Shown: positions 24,434 through 34,049, numbered from the stretch's first letter. The stretch: DNA of 36,779 nt from Acidobacteriaceae bacterium (GCA_025352065.1 JANXUC010000173.1:1-36779); one strand, 5' to 3'. Notes: a model not told the origin generated them from the sequence alone. A program made the numbers and translations.

Positions 24434-27400
24434 TCATAAATCAGGCTGACCACCGTCAGCCTGGTTTTTTTGTTCCACAAGAAATGCCGCCGCCTTTCGA
24501 GCGACTAGCACAAATCCTGCCGCCGAAGCGTCGGATTGCAACTGGCGCGCATTTGATCGGGAGGCAGCTACCATTCCTCCTGAACGTTGTGTTTCAGCTC
24601 TCGCGAGACGCGCCAAGAATTGGTAGTTCAAAAGTTTCAAGTCCGTGGCGCGCTTCAAGACAGATTCGAGTTGCCGCAACGATGCTAAGATTTTGCCTTG
24701 TCGAGCCATGAGCCGCGCAGAGGTAATGGCCAGGGCAAGGCGGGATGGTTGCGCCTGCGGGGAGAGTTTGTTGGCCCGCGCGATTTCAGCACCAGCCTCG
24801 GTTAGTTTGTGTTCCGCAATTAGCGACTGCGCAATAAGGTCGCGGGCAGCGGCTTCCTGCTCCGAATCCTTCTCGGCACGAAACTCTTCTGCGGCTTCCG
24901 TCGCCAGGGATCTCGCGTTGCCGGTCTCGTTCTTCTCCAGCGCCAAGCCCGCAAGCGAGGCTTGGCAGTTTGCGATACCGAGCCTTTCTCCCAACTGCGT
25001 TCTGAGCGTTAGAGATTCGACATAGTCTTTTTCCGCCCCTGAAAGATCGCCTTGCGCTAACAACAAGTCTCCTCGCCAGACCAAAGACGAAGCGGTGTCG
25101 CTCTTAAGACCGAGCGCCCTCGACTTCACCAACGATTGATCCAGATAGCTTCGCGCCGCAGTGAGATCACCGCCGTAATAGGCAACCGTTCCCAAATTTG
25201 TCAAAGCGCTCACCACATTTGCCTGAGCGCCGGATTGCGTAGCGGTGCTCAAAGCGCTCTTTAACATTTGCTCTGCACCCGCTAGGTCCGCTTGCGAAAT
25301 GAGGTTCGTAGCAATATTGTTTTGCGTCAGAAGGGCGTCAGCAGTGTCGCCAATCTTTGTGGCCACCGCAAGCGACTCCTGATAGCGCAGGGTAGATTCC
25401 CTCAACGACTGTTGTGAAGCAAGAACATTCCCAATATTGATTAGTGCCCCAGCAACATCCTTCTCCGCCCCAATCTTGCGCGCCAGGCTCAAAGCCTGTT
25501 CGTGCATCGCACGAGCCTCAGTCAGATTGCCTTCGTCCACCGCAACGTTGCCCAAACAAGTCAGGCTCCGAGCCTCTCCACGCAAATCCGCCGCCCCAGC
25601 CAGCGTTTCCTGCGCCTGCTTCCCAACCGCTTTGGCAAGAGCATATTCCCCAAGATTGCGCAACGCCCCGCATTGACTCAACTGCGCTTGTGCCTGCAAG
25701 AACTTCGCCTGCAGGCTTTGGGCTTTATCGCTGGCACGCAACGCGGCTGACTGCATTTTTCGATAGTCGGATAGCGAGTTCTGCGCGCGCACCTCCGCCA
25801 TATCAATACGCGGATCATTCCCCGTAGGCGCGGGAAGCTTTCGCAAGCGTTCGATCGTCGTCAGCGCCGCCTGCCCTGTTCCCGCGCTGACTTGTGCATC
25901 CGCGAAGCGTAGCCCGATTTCCAGGTCGTCCGGGAACACCGTCCACAGCGACTTGTACAACTCCTCCGCCTTATCCCATTCGTGGGTTGACTCTCTATAT
26001 CCCGCCTCAATGCCCAGGCTATCTTTCCTTGGCAAATCTTTGGACAGCTCAAACGCTACCTTCGCCTGCTCCGCCGCTTTCCCGTCGTAGCCAAGCTGGG
26101 CCCAAGCGGAAGCTAGCGCGGAGTGCGCCAAAACGTTTTTCCCATCAATAGCCAAAGCCTGCTGCAAAAGATCGCGCGCCGCCATGGCATCGTAAGTCCG
26201 CAGTTTGGTCAAAGCTTCCGTGTAAAGCTTGGCAGCCTCCGGATTCGCTGGTTGCAGCGCGCGCACAGCCGCTGCGTCCTCCGAAGAGAGTTCTCCCACT
26301 CCGCATTTTTGCCGCAGGTCAGCGCCAATACTCTTCACCAGGTCGAGAAATTTCTCTTCCGGAAAGCTCTTCGAGACGATCCCAACCGAATCCCCAACCG
26401 AAGTATCCTGCACCCGCAAATCAACTCGAATCTCCCCACCAATCTCCAGGTACGAACCCAGCACCACCAGGTTGCTGCCCAATGTCTGGTAGATACGGGT
26501 CAAAGTTTCCTGCGAGAGCGTCTCCGCTGGGGACAGCCCCAAGTCAGCTTGCAACCGAGCCACATTCTCACCGGGGATCGTCCTCAACTTGCCACCTGCG
26601 GAAAGTTCCGTCGTCAGCATCTCCGACAACGCGCCGGAGAGCCATGCGTGCTCGGGCTTTCCAGAAAGATTCCTGAAAGCCAGCACGGCCACCGACCGAC
26701 GCCCTCCCAAAGCCGTGGAAGCAGCCCCCGCAGGCTTGCGGGCTGATGAAAAATTTCCCCGCAAGAAAAATACTCCAAGCGCCATTACAAGCAACAACCC
26801 TGCCCCTGCCCCAATCCACAACTCCCGCCCAAGACGTTCATCCTCCGCAGCATGCCCCGATTTGACTCCACCCGTGGCAGTGCCTCTAGATCGTGTTCCA
26901 GAAGTTGCAGGCAATTCCGCCACCGCCTGCGACCCCGACCGCCCCGCCAGACTCATCCTCTCCAAATCGACCGACATCTCTTTCGCCGACTGGTAGCGAT
27001 AATCCGGATCCTTCTCCAGCGCCTTCAAGACCAGGTTGTCCAGCTGCGCCGGAACCTGCGCGTTCACCTGGCTGGGAACCCCAGGAGGCAGATTCAAAAT
27101 TGCATTGATCATCACCGGAGCATTCGGCTCGGGAAAAGGCCTCTGGCCGGTTGCCAGCTCAAACAGCACCACTCCCGCAGACCACAGATCGCTGCGAAAA
27201 TCCGTCTTCTCTCCCCGCAGTTGCTCCGGAGGCATGTACGGCAACGTACCTGTAATCCCCCGATTCTTCGTGAGCGTAACCGTAAGATCGGAATCGCTAT
27301 TGGCCTTAGGCAGGAGCTGCGCCAGACCGAAATCCAAAATCTTCAACCGCCCATCCGGTGTAAGCCGCAAATTCCCCGGCTTCAAGTCGCGATGAACCAC

Positions 27401-27778
27401 GCCCTGCTCGTGCGCCGCTTGCAACCCTAAACAAAGCTGCGTTCCGAGCGCCGTGACTTCCTTCATCGTCAATGCGCCTCGCGCCAGCTTCGCGTCCAGA
27501 GTAATGCCCGGAATGTATTCGGTGACCAGGAAGTCGATTCCATCCTCATTCCCAATCTCGAAGATGGTCGCTACATTAGGATGGTTCAGCTTGGCGAGGG
27601 AAAGAGCTTCATTCCGAAAACGCCGACGTGCCCCTTCATCAGTCAACAGTCCTGGAGTCAGGACTTTGATCGCAACCGAGCGCTCCAGTTGCTCATCGTG
27701 CGCACGATAGACGATCCCCATCCCTCCGGCACCAATCTGCTCCAGCACGCGATAATGAGAAAGAGTTCGGCCAATCAT
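24434..27778 (-). CDS. Membrane Ser/Thr protein kinase with TolB-like and TPR domains
   Basis: A 1114-residue protein. The N-terminal ~270 residues are a complete Hanks-type kinase: glycine loop QIGAGGMGIVYRA, lysine in VAIKVL, catalytic HRDLKPGN about residue 131, DFG in KILDFGLAQ, and an activation segment. A single membrane helix (GAGAGLLLVMALGVFFL, about residues 320-340) follows. Outside it is a TolB/FlgO-like segment (RRSVAVLAFRNLSGKPEHAWLSGALSEMLTTELS), then many TPR-type helical repeats to the end. This layout is common in Acidobacteria. It presumably senses external or periplasmic proteins and phosphorylates cytoplasmic targets; neither is known. Its 3' end overlaps the terminator of the convergent gene. 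Confidence 0.93.
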   Translation of the reverse strand: MIGRTLSHYRVLEQIGAGGMGIVYRAHDEQLERSVAIKVLTPGLLTDEGARRRFRNEALSLAKLNHPNVATIFEIGNEDGIDFLVTEYIPGITLDAKLARGALTMKEVTALGTQLCLGLQAAHEQGVVHRDLKPGNLRLTPDGRLKILDFGLAQLLPKANSDSDLTVTLTKNRGITGTLPYMPPEQLRGEKTDFRSDLWSAGVVLFELATGQRPFPEPNAPVMINAILNLPPGVPSQVNAQVPAQLDNLVLKALEKDPDYRYQSAKEMSVDLERMSLAGRSGSQAVAELPATSGTRSRGTATGGVKSGHAAEDERLGRELWIGAGAGLLLVMALGVFFLRGNFSSARKPAGAASTALGGRRSVAVLAFRNLSGKPEHAWLSGALSEMLTTELSAGGKLRTIPGENVARLQADLGLSPAETLSQETLTRIYQTLGSNLVVLGSYLEIGGEIRVDLRVQDTSVGDSVGIVSKSFPEEKFLDLVKSIGADLRQKCGVGELSSEDAAAVRALQPANPEAAKLYTEALTKLRTYDAMAARDLLQQALAIDGKNVLAHSALASAWAQLGYDGKAAEQAKVAFELSKDLPRKDSLGIEAGYRESTHEWDKAEELYKSLWTVFPDDLEIGLRFADAQVSAGTGQAALTTIERLRKLPAPTGNDPRIDMAEVRAQNSLSDYRKMQSAALRASDKAQSLQAKFLQAQAQLSQCGALRNLGEYALAKAVGKQAQETLAGAADLRGEARSLTCLGNVAVDEGNLTEARAMHEQALSLARKIGAEKDVAGALINIGNVLASQQSLRESTLRYQESLAVATKIGDTADALLTQNNIATNLISQADLAGAEQMLKSALSTATQSGAQANVVSALTNLGTVAYYGGDLTAARSYLDQSLVKSRALGLKSDTASSLVWRGDLLLAQGDLSGAEKDYVESLTLRTQLGERLGIANCQASLAGLALEKNETGNARSLATEAAEEFRAEKDSEQEAAARDLIAQSLIAEHKLTEAGAEIARANKLSPQAQPSRLALAITSARLMARQGKILASLRQLESVLKRATDLKLLNYQFLARLARAETQRSGGMVAASRSNARQLQSDASAAGFVLVARKAAAFLVEQKNQADGGQPDL
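24442..24471 (+). terminator. Intrinsic terminator overlapping the 3' end of the kinase gene
   Basis: CAGGCTGAC (24442-24450), loop CACC, GTCAGCCTG (24455-24463), then GTTTTTTT: a perfect 9-bp stem with a T-run on the plus strand. It ends the secreted-protein gene. The same bases encode the last ~9 residues of the minus-strand kinase (about QADGGQPDL), so terminator and coding sequence overlap. Confidence 0.85.
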
Positions 27779-27920
27779 GGGGATATTAGGATCGATGATC
27801 GGGAGGATGCCTCGAACCCAGAATTATAGACGCGGATGGCAATAGACCGCGAAAAGATTGGACATCATGCGAGTTGGCTGTCGCGCAACCATACCACCCT
27901 CTGATAGGCTTTTCTACGCC

Positions 27921-29678
27921 ATGCGCCTCCCAAAGAGCTTGCTACTTTTTATCGCCGTTGCCGTCTCCACTAACGCGCAAACCCAAAGCCTGAAGCCCGC
28001 CGCCGACCGCCTCGCCGCGCAAAATGCGCTTTTCGAGGAGCACTACGAAACCGATCTCCGCAGTTTCCCGGAGCGCGCCACTGCGTTTGGCGACTACCGC
28101 TACAATGACCATTTGGCCGAGCACTCGCTCGACGCCATCGCACTGCATCACAAGACTGACGTCGATTTTCTGACGCGGCTGCAGGCGATTCCGACAGCAG
28201 GCTTCTCCGATCAAGACCTGCTCTCGCACGATCTGCTCGTTCGCGTTCTGCAACAACGCATTGCTGATTACGACCTCAAAGAATACGAGATGCCGATCAA
28301 CCAGCAGAACGGCATCCACACCAGCCTCGCAGATCTGCCGCTGGCCGTGCCTTTCGATTCGGTGAAGCATTACGAGGACTACATCGAGCGCCTGCACCAG
28401 ATTCCGCGCGTGCTGAGCCAGACTACCGAAGTTCTTCGCACTGGAATGAAAGACAAGCTCATGCCGGTGCGATTCCTGCTGGAAAAACTTCCTGTCCAGT
28501 GTCAGGGGATCATCGACGCCGATCCGTTTCTGATCCCAACCAGGAAATATCCGCCTAACATCTCGCCGGAAGACCAGAAGCGTCTGACGCAGCAAATCAC
28601 AGACGCCGTCAATACCGACGTTTTGCCTGCCTACAAAACATTCGCGGCATTTCTCAAAACAGAATACGCACCGCAAGGCCGCACGATTCTCGCCATCACT
28701 TCCCTGCCCGACGGCGAGAAGCGCTATCAAAACAACATCTACGCGCGCACCACAATGCACATGACGCCGGATAAAATTCACCAAATTGGTCTCCGCGAAA
28801 TCGACCGCATCCAGGCCGAAATGACCACAATCGCCAAGAAACAGGGCTTCCCTGACCTGGCAGCTTTCCGCGCTTCTCTCAAGACGAACGCGAAGTACAT
28901 TCCAAAATCCGAAGACCAAATCCTCGAAGACTTCCGCCACTACATCTCCCAGATGGAACCCAAACTTCCACAGCTCTTCAATCTGCTTCCCAAATCTCCA
29001 GTCACAGTCGAAGCTATTCCCGCGTTTCAGGCCGCCGCTGCCACGCATTACATGACTGGCACTCCCGACGGCAAGCGCCCGGGCCGCGTCGTCGTCGCCA
29101 CCTCGAATTTCGCGGACCGCTCCTTAGTCGATGACGAAGCTATCGCCTACCACGAAGGCGTCCCCGGACATCACATGCAGCTCTCGGTCCAGCAGCAACT
29201 CACCGGACTGCCTAAGTTCCGCCTCCACGGCCTCGGCTTCAATGCCTACGTTGAAGGCTGGGCTTTGTACTCGGAGCAGCTCGGGAAAGAAGTCGGTTTC
29301 TACCAAGACCCCGTTTCGGATTACGGACGCCTATCCTCTGAGCTATTCCGTGCCGTCCGTCTCGTAGTCGATACAGGAATCCACTCCAAAGGCTGGACGC
29401 GCGATCAAGTCGTAGACTTCATGCGCAAATCCGGCGCAGTCGACGAACCCACCATCCAATCCGAAACCGACCGCTACATCGCATGGCCCGCGCAAGCTCT
29501 GAGTTACAAACTCGGACAACTTAAGTTCCGCGAACTCCGCGAACTCGCTCAAAAAACTCTCGGCTCGCAGTTCGATGTCCGAACCTTTCACGACGAAATG
29601 CTCAACGGCGGAACCCTCCCGCTCGACATGCTTGAGGCAAGGACTGACAAGTGGATCGAAGAGCAAAAGGCTAAATGA
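27921..29678 (+). CDS. DUF885 family zinc metallopeptidase-like protein, exported
   Basis: A 585-residue protein from the ATG at 27921 with a signal peptide (MRLPKSLLLFIAVAVSTNAQ). The zinc site is HEGVPGHH at about residues 411-418 and the downstream glutamate is in YVEGWALYSEQLG, the pattern of DUF885 proteins, which relate to gluzincin peptidases. The C-terminal segments YGRLSSELFRAVRLVVDTGIHSK and WPAQALSYKLGQLKFRELRE are also typical. It probably cleaves peptides in the periplasm. It is divergent from the kinase gene, with 142 bases between the two starts. An alternative start upstream is not supported. Confidence 0.88.
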   Translation: MRLPKSLLLFIAVAVSTNAQTQSLKPAADRLAAQNALFEEHYETDLRSFPERATAFGDYRYNDHLAEHSLDAIALHHKTDVDFLTRLQAIPTAGFSDQDLLSHDLLVRVLQQRIADYDLKEYEMPINQQNGIHTSLADLPLAVPFDSVKHYEDYIERLHQIPRVLSQTTEVLRTGMKDKLMPVRFLLEKLPVQCQGIIDADPFLIPTRKYPPNISPEDQKRLTQQITDAVNTDVLPAYKTFAAFLKTEYAPQGRTILAITSLPDGEKRYQNNIYARTTMHMTPDKIHQIGLREIDRIQAEMTTIAKKQGFPDLAAFRASLKTNAKYIPKSEDQILEDFRHYISQMEPKLPQLFNLLPKSPVTVEAIPAFQAAAATHYMTGTPDGKRPGRVVVATSNFADRSLVDDEAIAYHEGVPGHHMQLSVQQQLTGLPKFRLHGLGFNAYVEGWALYSEQLGKEVGFYQDPVSDYGRLSSELFRAVRLVVDTGIHSKGWTRDQVVDFMRKSGAVDEPTIQSETDRYIAWPAQALSYKLGQLKFRELRELAQKTLGSQFDVRTFHDEMLNGGTLPLDMLEARTDKWIEEQKAK

Positions 29679-29714
29679 TGCGTTTGGTTCGAGTTTGTGA
29701 CAATCTCTAAAATT

Positions 29715-29750
29715 TGTCATTCCGAACAGTTTTATCGTGAGGAATCTGCT
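29715..29750. repeat. Dispersed repeat TGTCATTCCGAA...GAGGAATCTGCT, copy 2
   Basis: A 36-base element whose ends are the reverse complement of those at 13223-13259 (TGTCATTCCGAA and GAGGAATCTGCT). The middle (CAGTTTTATCGT) differs from that copy and does not form its hairpin. It lies between the DUF885 gene and the toxin-antitoxin pair. Confidence 0.6.
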
Positions 29751-29840
29751 CTTTGCGGTGTTTCTGCGCGAGGCGCAGGTCGAAAGCTTCCAACCTAACG
29801 TAAGGTTGCCGCCTCGTACGAAAACGCGTACGCTTGAGTT

Positions 29841-30083
29841 ATGAACAGCCTCAACGCCAGCGAAGCTCGCGAAAAGCTCTATCGACTCCTCGATGAATTG
29901 GCCTCGGCCCACTCGCCAGTTCTAATCACGGGGCCGCGCTCGAATGCCGTCCTGGTGGCTGAGGAAGACTGGAACGCGATCCAGGAGACGCTACATCTGC
30001 TGTCAGTTCCCGGCATGCGCGCGTCGATTCAAGAAGGACTAGCGACTCCGATTGATAAGTGCGCCAAAGAGCCGGGTTGGTAG
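29841..30083 (+). CDS. Phd/YefM-type antitoxin
   Basis: An 80-residue protein with the Phd/YefM N-terminal DNA-binding fold: NSLNASEAREKLYRLLDELASAHSPVLITG, then NAVLVAEEDWNAIQETLHLLSVPGMRASIQEG. The C-terminal part should wrap the toxin. It likely also represses its own promoter. It overlaps the toxin frame by 32 bases, the typical arrangement for this type II module. Confidence 0.85.
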   Translation: MNSLNASEAREKLYRLLDELASAHSPVLITGPRSNAVLVAEEDWNAIQETLHLLSVPGMRASIQEGLATPIDKCAKEPGW

Positions 30084-30357
30084 CCTGCCCGCGCCGCCGT
30101 GGCAAGTCGTCTTCACGAAAGAAGCGCAGAAAGATGCCCGCAAATTAGCCTCGGCAGGGCTGCGACCCACAGCTGAGCGCCTGCGGGAGGTTCTGAAGAA
30201 AAATCCGTTCAAGAATCCTCCACCGTTTGAAAAACTACTGGGCGACTTGAAAGGCGCATACTCCCGCCGGATCAATATTCAGCATCGGCTGGTCTATCAA
30301 GTTCTAAAAGACGAACGCATTGTGAAAGTGCTTCGGATGTGGACGCACTACGAGTAG
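30052..30357 (+). CDS. YoeB-type toxin (mRNA interferase)
   Basis: About 101 residues with the YoeB/RelE pattern: WQVVFTKEAQKDARKLASAGL, LLGDLKGAYSRRINIQHRLVYQV and VLRMWTHYE. The catalytic-type residues, an Arg in RRINIQHRL and the C-terminal His-Tyr pair, are present. YoeB toxins cut mRNA at the ribosome. The only start in the overlap is TTG at 30052, giving a 15-residue N-terminal extension before the usual WxVxFTK start. No ATG or GTG lies between it and that motif in this frame. Confidence 0.82.
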   Translation: MISAPKSRVGSLPAPPWQVVFTKEAQKDARKLASAGLRPTAERLREVLKKNPFKNPPPFEKLLGDLKGAYSRRINIQHRLVYQVLKDERIVKVLRMWTHYE

Positions 30358-30433
30358 ATTTTTCGCAAGCGTGCTAGGGACGGGATGCCAGCAAGCGCCC
30401 CACAGATGATCTTTCCCATTTGACCCTTCCAAC

Positions 30434-30628
30434 TCACGGAAGTGTTGTTGTTACCCAAAAAAATACCGTAGCTACCGATGCGGGAAGGATGGCAAGGATC
30501 AAACGAGGCCGCCCAAGAAAACCGGCCAGCATCCCGAGAATCGGAATCCAAACGCCGACCGTGGTTAGCCTCCACGGAAGGGCGACGAACTTCCCTCGGA
30601 ATTGCGGAGAAAAGCAAAGAAAAATCAT
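30434..30628 (-). CDS. Possible small membrane protein
   Basis: A 64-residue frame with two hydrophobic stretches (LTTVGVWIPILGMLAGFLG and LILAILPASVATVFFWV). The composition is what a small membrane protein would have, but the ribosome site before the ATG at 30628 is weak. It lies in the ~350-base gap between the toxin and ylxP, which holds no other credible gene apart from the repeat at 30660. It could be chance or a decayed gene. Confidence 0.3.
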   Translation of the reverse strand: MIFLCFSPQFRGKFVALPWRLTTVGVWIPILGMLAGFLGRPRLILAILPASVATVFFWVTTTLP

Positions 30629-30659
30629 CCACCGCGAGATGATCCGCCCCGAGGAGCAC

Positions 30660-30687
30660 TTCTCCGTGGCTCAGTGTCTCCGTGGTG
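30660..30687. repeat. CACGGAG-type repeat, copy 2
   Basis: On the minus strand it begins CACCACGGAGACACTGAG and continues CCACGGAGAA. It matches the left arm of the hairpin at 11786-11813 at 25 of 28 bases. Here it is a single arm without the partner that makes a hairpin. It lies 24 bases beyond the stop codon of ylxP. Confidence 0.6.
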
Positions 30688-30710
30688 ACTGAATTACTTA
30701 TCAGGAGCGT

Positions 30711-30998
30711 TCAAATAAATTCCAAATCCGCATCGCTAACCTCAGCCCCATGATTGTTGGCAATCCGGGTGGCTGCACGTTCAACCTTATCCATCAAGCC
30801 TTCAAGGTAGCCGCGAGAGGAAGAAATCGCGACCACTCCAATCGTCGCCTGATTCCACAAAGTGGCAGGTTCCATTTCGGCTACGGAAACATTGAAACTG
30901 GCGCGCAACCGGTCTTTTAGACTGCGCACAACCTGCCGGCGGTCCTTGAGCGATTGCGCAGCTTCAATGCGGAGTTCGAGGGTAAGTAAAGCGAGCAT
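30711..30998 (-). CDS. ylxP: DUF503 (YlxP) family protein
   Basis: A 95-residue protein with the DUF503/YlxP pattern: LLTLELRIEAAQSLKDRRQVVRSLKDRLRASFNVSVAEM then ATIGVVAISS. It is usually encoded between infB and rbfA and is thought to have a role in ribosome maturation; the mechanism is not established. It lies 89 bases downstream of infB on the same strand. The gap contains an AT-rich inverted repeat. Confidence 0.9.
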   Translation of the reverse strand: MLALLTLELRIEAAQSLKDRRQVVRSLKDRLRASFNVSVAEMEPATLWNQATIGVVAISSSRGYLEGLMDKVERAATRIANNHGAEVSDADLEFI

Positions 30999-31004
30999 GT
31001 GGAA

Positions 31005-31081
31005 TGTGTAATTTGGTAATTTGAAAAGTCGCTTGCAGCAACAGCTCTTACATTACAAATTACACATTACCAAATTACACA
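31005..31081. repeat. AT-rich inverted repeat between infB and ylxP
   Basis: TGTGTAATTTGGTAAT (31005-31020) is the exact reverse complement of ATTACCAAATTACACA (31066-31081), 45 bases apart. The right arm is preceded by a direct copy of AAATTACACAT. In the operon transcript it would form a weak AT-rich stem after infB, or it could be a dispersed repeat. Confidence 0.6.
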
Positions 31082-31087
31082 TGCTCT

Positions 31088-33964
31088 TTACGCAATCACT
31101 TCCGCGGCAATCGTCTCGGTCGAGAAGCATTCGATCATGTCCCCAACCTTGATGTCGCCGTAGTTGATGTTGATACCGCACTCGACGCCGCTGCGAACCT
31201 CGCTGGCATCGTCCTTGAAGCGCTTGAGCGAAGCAACCTTGCCCTTGTGGAGCATAGCGGTACCGCGCATCAGCCGCACTTCGCCATCGCGCCGGATCAT
31301 ACCATCGACCACCGAACATCCCGCAATCGTCCCAGCCTTCGGCACGCGGAAGACATTCTTGACTTCGGCGCGACCGAGGTAGGTTTCCTTGTACGTGGGT
31401 TCGAGCAGGCCACTCATGGCGCGCTTAATTTCATCCTGCAACTCGTAAATGATCGAGTGCAGACGGATATCGACTTTTTCCTGATCCGCAAGTTCTTGCG
31501 CCTTGCGTTCCGGCTTGACGTTGAATCCGAGCACCACCGCATTCGCCGCCGAGGCCAGCAAAATATCGCTTTCCGTAATCGCGCCCACGCCGCCGTGAAT
31601 AATCTTCAGGCGAACCTTGTCGGAAGCAATCTTGCCCAACATGTCGCGCAAGACTTCGACCGAGCCCTGCATGTCGCCCTTAAGGATGACCGGCAGTTCC
31701 TTGATGCCAGCGCTCTTGATCTGGTCGGCAAGGCCTTCCAGCGAAACACGGGAACTCTGCGCCAGCGTAGCTTCGCGGAATCTCTGTTCGCGATATTCGG
31801 AAATAGAACGCGCTTTATCTCGGTCCGCCACGACCACAAACTGATCTCCAGCCTGCGGCAAGCTTTCCAATCCAAGAATTTCAACCGGCGTCGAAGGTCC
31901 CGCCGATTCCATCGGATGCCCGCGATCGTCAAACATCGCGCGAACCTTGCCGAATGCGTTACCGACAACAAAATTGTCGGTCGATCGCAACGTGCCGTTT
32001 TGCACCAGCACGGTCGCCACCGGGCCGCGACCGCGATCCAGTTTCGCTTCCAGCACAACGCCGCTCGCCGGACGCGTCGGAACCGCTTTCAGTTCCCTCA
32101 AATCCGCCGTCAGGCAGATCATTTCCATCATCAAATTCAGGTTGGTCTTCTTCTTCGCCGAAACGTCGACGAAAACCGTCGTCCCGCCCCATTCTTCCGG
32201 CATCAGTCCGCGATCCGCCAGCTGCTTCTTCACGCGATCCGGCATGGCATCCGGCTTGTCGATCTTGTTCACGGCCACAATGATCGGCACTTCGGCAGCC
32301 TGTGCATGATCCATGGCTTCAACGGTTTGCGGCATCACACCGTCATCCGCCGCCACCACCAGCACAACAATATCGGTGACTTTGGCACCACGTGCCCGCA
32401 TACGCGTAAAGGCCTGGTGACCCGGCGTATCCAGGAACACAATCTCCCGGTTGAACGCCGGTGAAGCCTCGTCGAGCACCTTAACCTTATATGCACCAAT
32501 ATGTTGCGTGATTCCGCCGGCTTCGCCTTCGGCTACATTGGTGGCGCGAATCGCATCCAGCAGCGTCGTTTTACCGTGATCAACGTGCCCCATGATGGTC
32601 ACAACCGGAGGACGCGTGATCTCCCCAACGTGGGTCTCCTCGCCTTCCGTGGTCGCTTCCATCTCTTTGGCGGCCTGGTCTTCGTAGGACATCACGTTTG
32701 TGTCCGCACCGAAGAAGCGCGCCATTTCGGAGGCCAAGTCGGCTTCTAGAGTCTGGTTGATGGTCGCGAACACGCCCTTGGCTAACAGCCCTGCAATCAA
32801 GTCTTTAGCCCGAATTTCCAGCTTCTCCGCCAAATCCTTGACGCTGGTGCCTTCCGTGATCGTGATGGTCCTCGTGATGGGCATCGGCTCCGTCGGCAGC
32901 GTAAAACGCGGCGGCGGAGTGTAGCCCTTCATGGGCCCTTCTTGAACCTTGGGGATGTAACGCTGTCCCGGACGCCTCGGAGGCGAAGGACGGCCCCCTG
33001 GACGCGTTCCTGGGGGTGCTGCGCCACCCGGCGCAATGCCCATTCCAGGACCGGCAGTGCCCATAGGCCGACTCATCCCCGGAGGACGAGTTCCCGGCGC
33101 GCCGGTGCGCGTAGGATGCATAGGACGGCGTTCGCCCGGACGTAGCGGCGGACGCGCTGCGCCCCCCGGCCCAGTTGGGGCGGGACGACGCTGGAAAATT
33201 GGTTGTCCCGGAACGGGCCGCCCTGGCGCAGGCCGTGGCGCTCCGGCAGGCGCAGCTGCCATCGGAGGCGGCGCTGGAGCCTTGTAGACCGGGCGTGGGC
33301 CCGTCTGCGGCATGATCGTACGCGGCGGTGGAGCCACAAAACGTGGCGGCGCGGCAGCTTCTGGCGGCGGAGCTGGCGGCGCGGCGGCCGCTTCAATATT
33401 CACCGGCGGCTGCACAACCACAACTTCAGGAGTCTTTGCGGCAGGCGCTACCGGCACTTTTGGAGCGGGCACTGTAAACGTAGGCCGCGCACCGGACTGC
33501 GGCGTGATGAATCGCGGCGCTGGAGGAGCGACTGGCGGTGCCGAACGTCCGGCAGTGGGCGCGGCGGGAGACGCAATGACTGGCGCTGAGGCGGCAGGCG
33601 CTGGAGCTTTCGCCACCGGCTTCAGTTCGGCGGCAGCTGGAGCCACGGGGCGCGGCGGAACTGCTTCCGGCGCACCCTGTTTCTGGATCAGAGCTTTGAG
33701 AACGTCGCCGGGCCGGGAAATGTTCGAGAGGTCGATCTTGGTCTTGATCCCGTCACTCTCGGAGCGTGCAGCGGATTTGGAAGATGCGCCGTTGCCTTCG
33801 CCCTGCTTCTTAAAATGGGCGCGTACCTTCACAGCCTCGTCGGCTTCGAGGGAGCTGGAATGCGTCTTCTTCTCGGTGATCCCCACTGTTACAAGTGAGT
33901 CCACGATCGCCTTGCTCTTTACTTCCAGCTCTCTAGCCAGATCGTTAATTCGAATCTTACTCAT
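31088..33964 (-). CDS. infB: Translation initiation factor IF-2
   Basis: A 958-residue IF-2. It has an IF2_N domain (residues 1-50, [21 protein letters not shown]), then a Pro/Ala-rich linker of about 270 residues, a second IF2_N domain ([23 protein letters not shown]), and the GTPase core starting near residue 458. G1 is [13 protein letters not shown]2 [11 protein letters not shown]3 DTPGHQAF, G4 NKID and G5 SAKKK. The C-terminal domains bind fMet-tRNA. It places the initiator tRNA on the 30S subunit in a GTP-dependent way. It lies 85 bases after nusA, with no ylxR between. Confidence 0.97.
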   Translation of the reverse strand: MSKIRINDLARELEVKSKAIVDSLVTVGITEKKTHSSSLEADEAVKVRAHFKKQGEGNGASSKSAARSESDGIKTKIDLSNISRPGDVLKALIQKQGAPEAVPPRPVAPAAAELKPVAKAPAPAASAPVIASPAAPTAGRSAPPVAPPAPRFITPQSGARPTFTVPAPKVPVAPAAKTPEVVVVQPPVNIEAAAAPPAPPPEAAAPPRFVAPPPRTIMPQTGPRPVYKAPAPPPMAAAPAGAPRPAPGRPVPGQPIFQRRPAPTGPGGAARPPLRPGERRPMHPTRTGAPGTRPPGMSRPMGTAGPGMGIAPGGAAPPGTRPGGRPSPPRRPGQRYIPKVQEGPMKGYTPPPRFTLPTEPMPITRTITITEGTSVKDLAEKLEIRAKDLIAGLLAKGVFATINQTLEADLASEMARFFGADTNVMSYEDQAAKEMEATTEGEETHVGEITRPPVVTIMGHVDHGKTTLLDAIRATNVAEGEAGGITQHIGAYKVKVLDEASPAFNREIVFLDTPGHQAFTRMRARGAKVTDIVVLVVAADDGVMPQTVEAMDHAQAAEVPIIVAVNKIDKPDAMPDRVKKQLADRGLMPEEWGGTTVFVDVSAKKKTNLNLMMEMICLTADLRELKAVPTRPASGVVLEAKLDRGRGPVATVLVQNGTLRSTDNFVVGNAFGKVRAMFDDRGHPMESAGPSTPVEILGLESLPQAGDQFVVVADRDKARSISEYREQRFREATLAQSSRVSLEGLADQIKSAGIKELPVILKGDMQGSVEVLRDMLGKIASDKVRLKIIHGGVGAITESDILLASAANAVVLGFNVKPERKAQELADQEKVDIRLHSIIYELQDEIKRAMSGLLEPTYKETYLGRAEVKNVFRVPKAGTIAGCSVVDGMIRRDGEVRLMRGTAMLHKGKVASLKRFKDDASEVRSGVECGININYGDIKVGDMIECFSTETIAAEVIA

Positions 33965-34049
33965 CCGCCTCTACATTCCTCCGGTGTCCGCTTAGATCCT
34001 CATCGCAACCTCACGGGTTCCCGAAATTCCAACTTGAGAAAACATACAG

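Noticed and set aside
27942-29048. 368-codon open frame antisense to the DUF885 gene
   Set aside because: DUF885 with its zinc motif is clear on plus; the antisense product has no signal or motif.
31247-32464. 405-codon open frame antisense to infB
   Set aside because: It mirrors the high-GC coding frame of infB; the product is His/Arg/Asn-rich without any family motif, and infB is certain.
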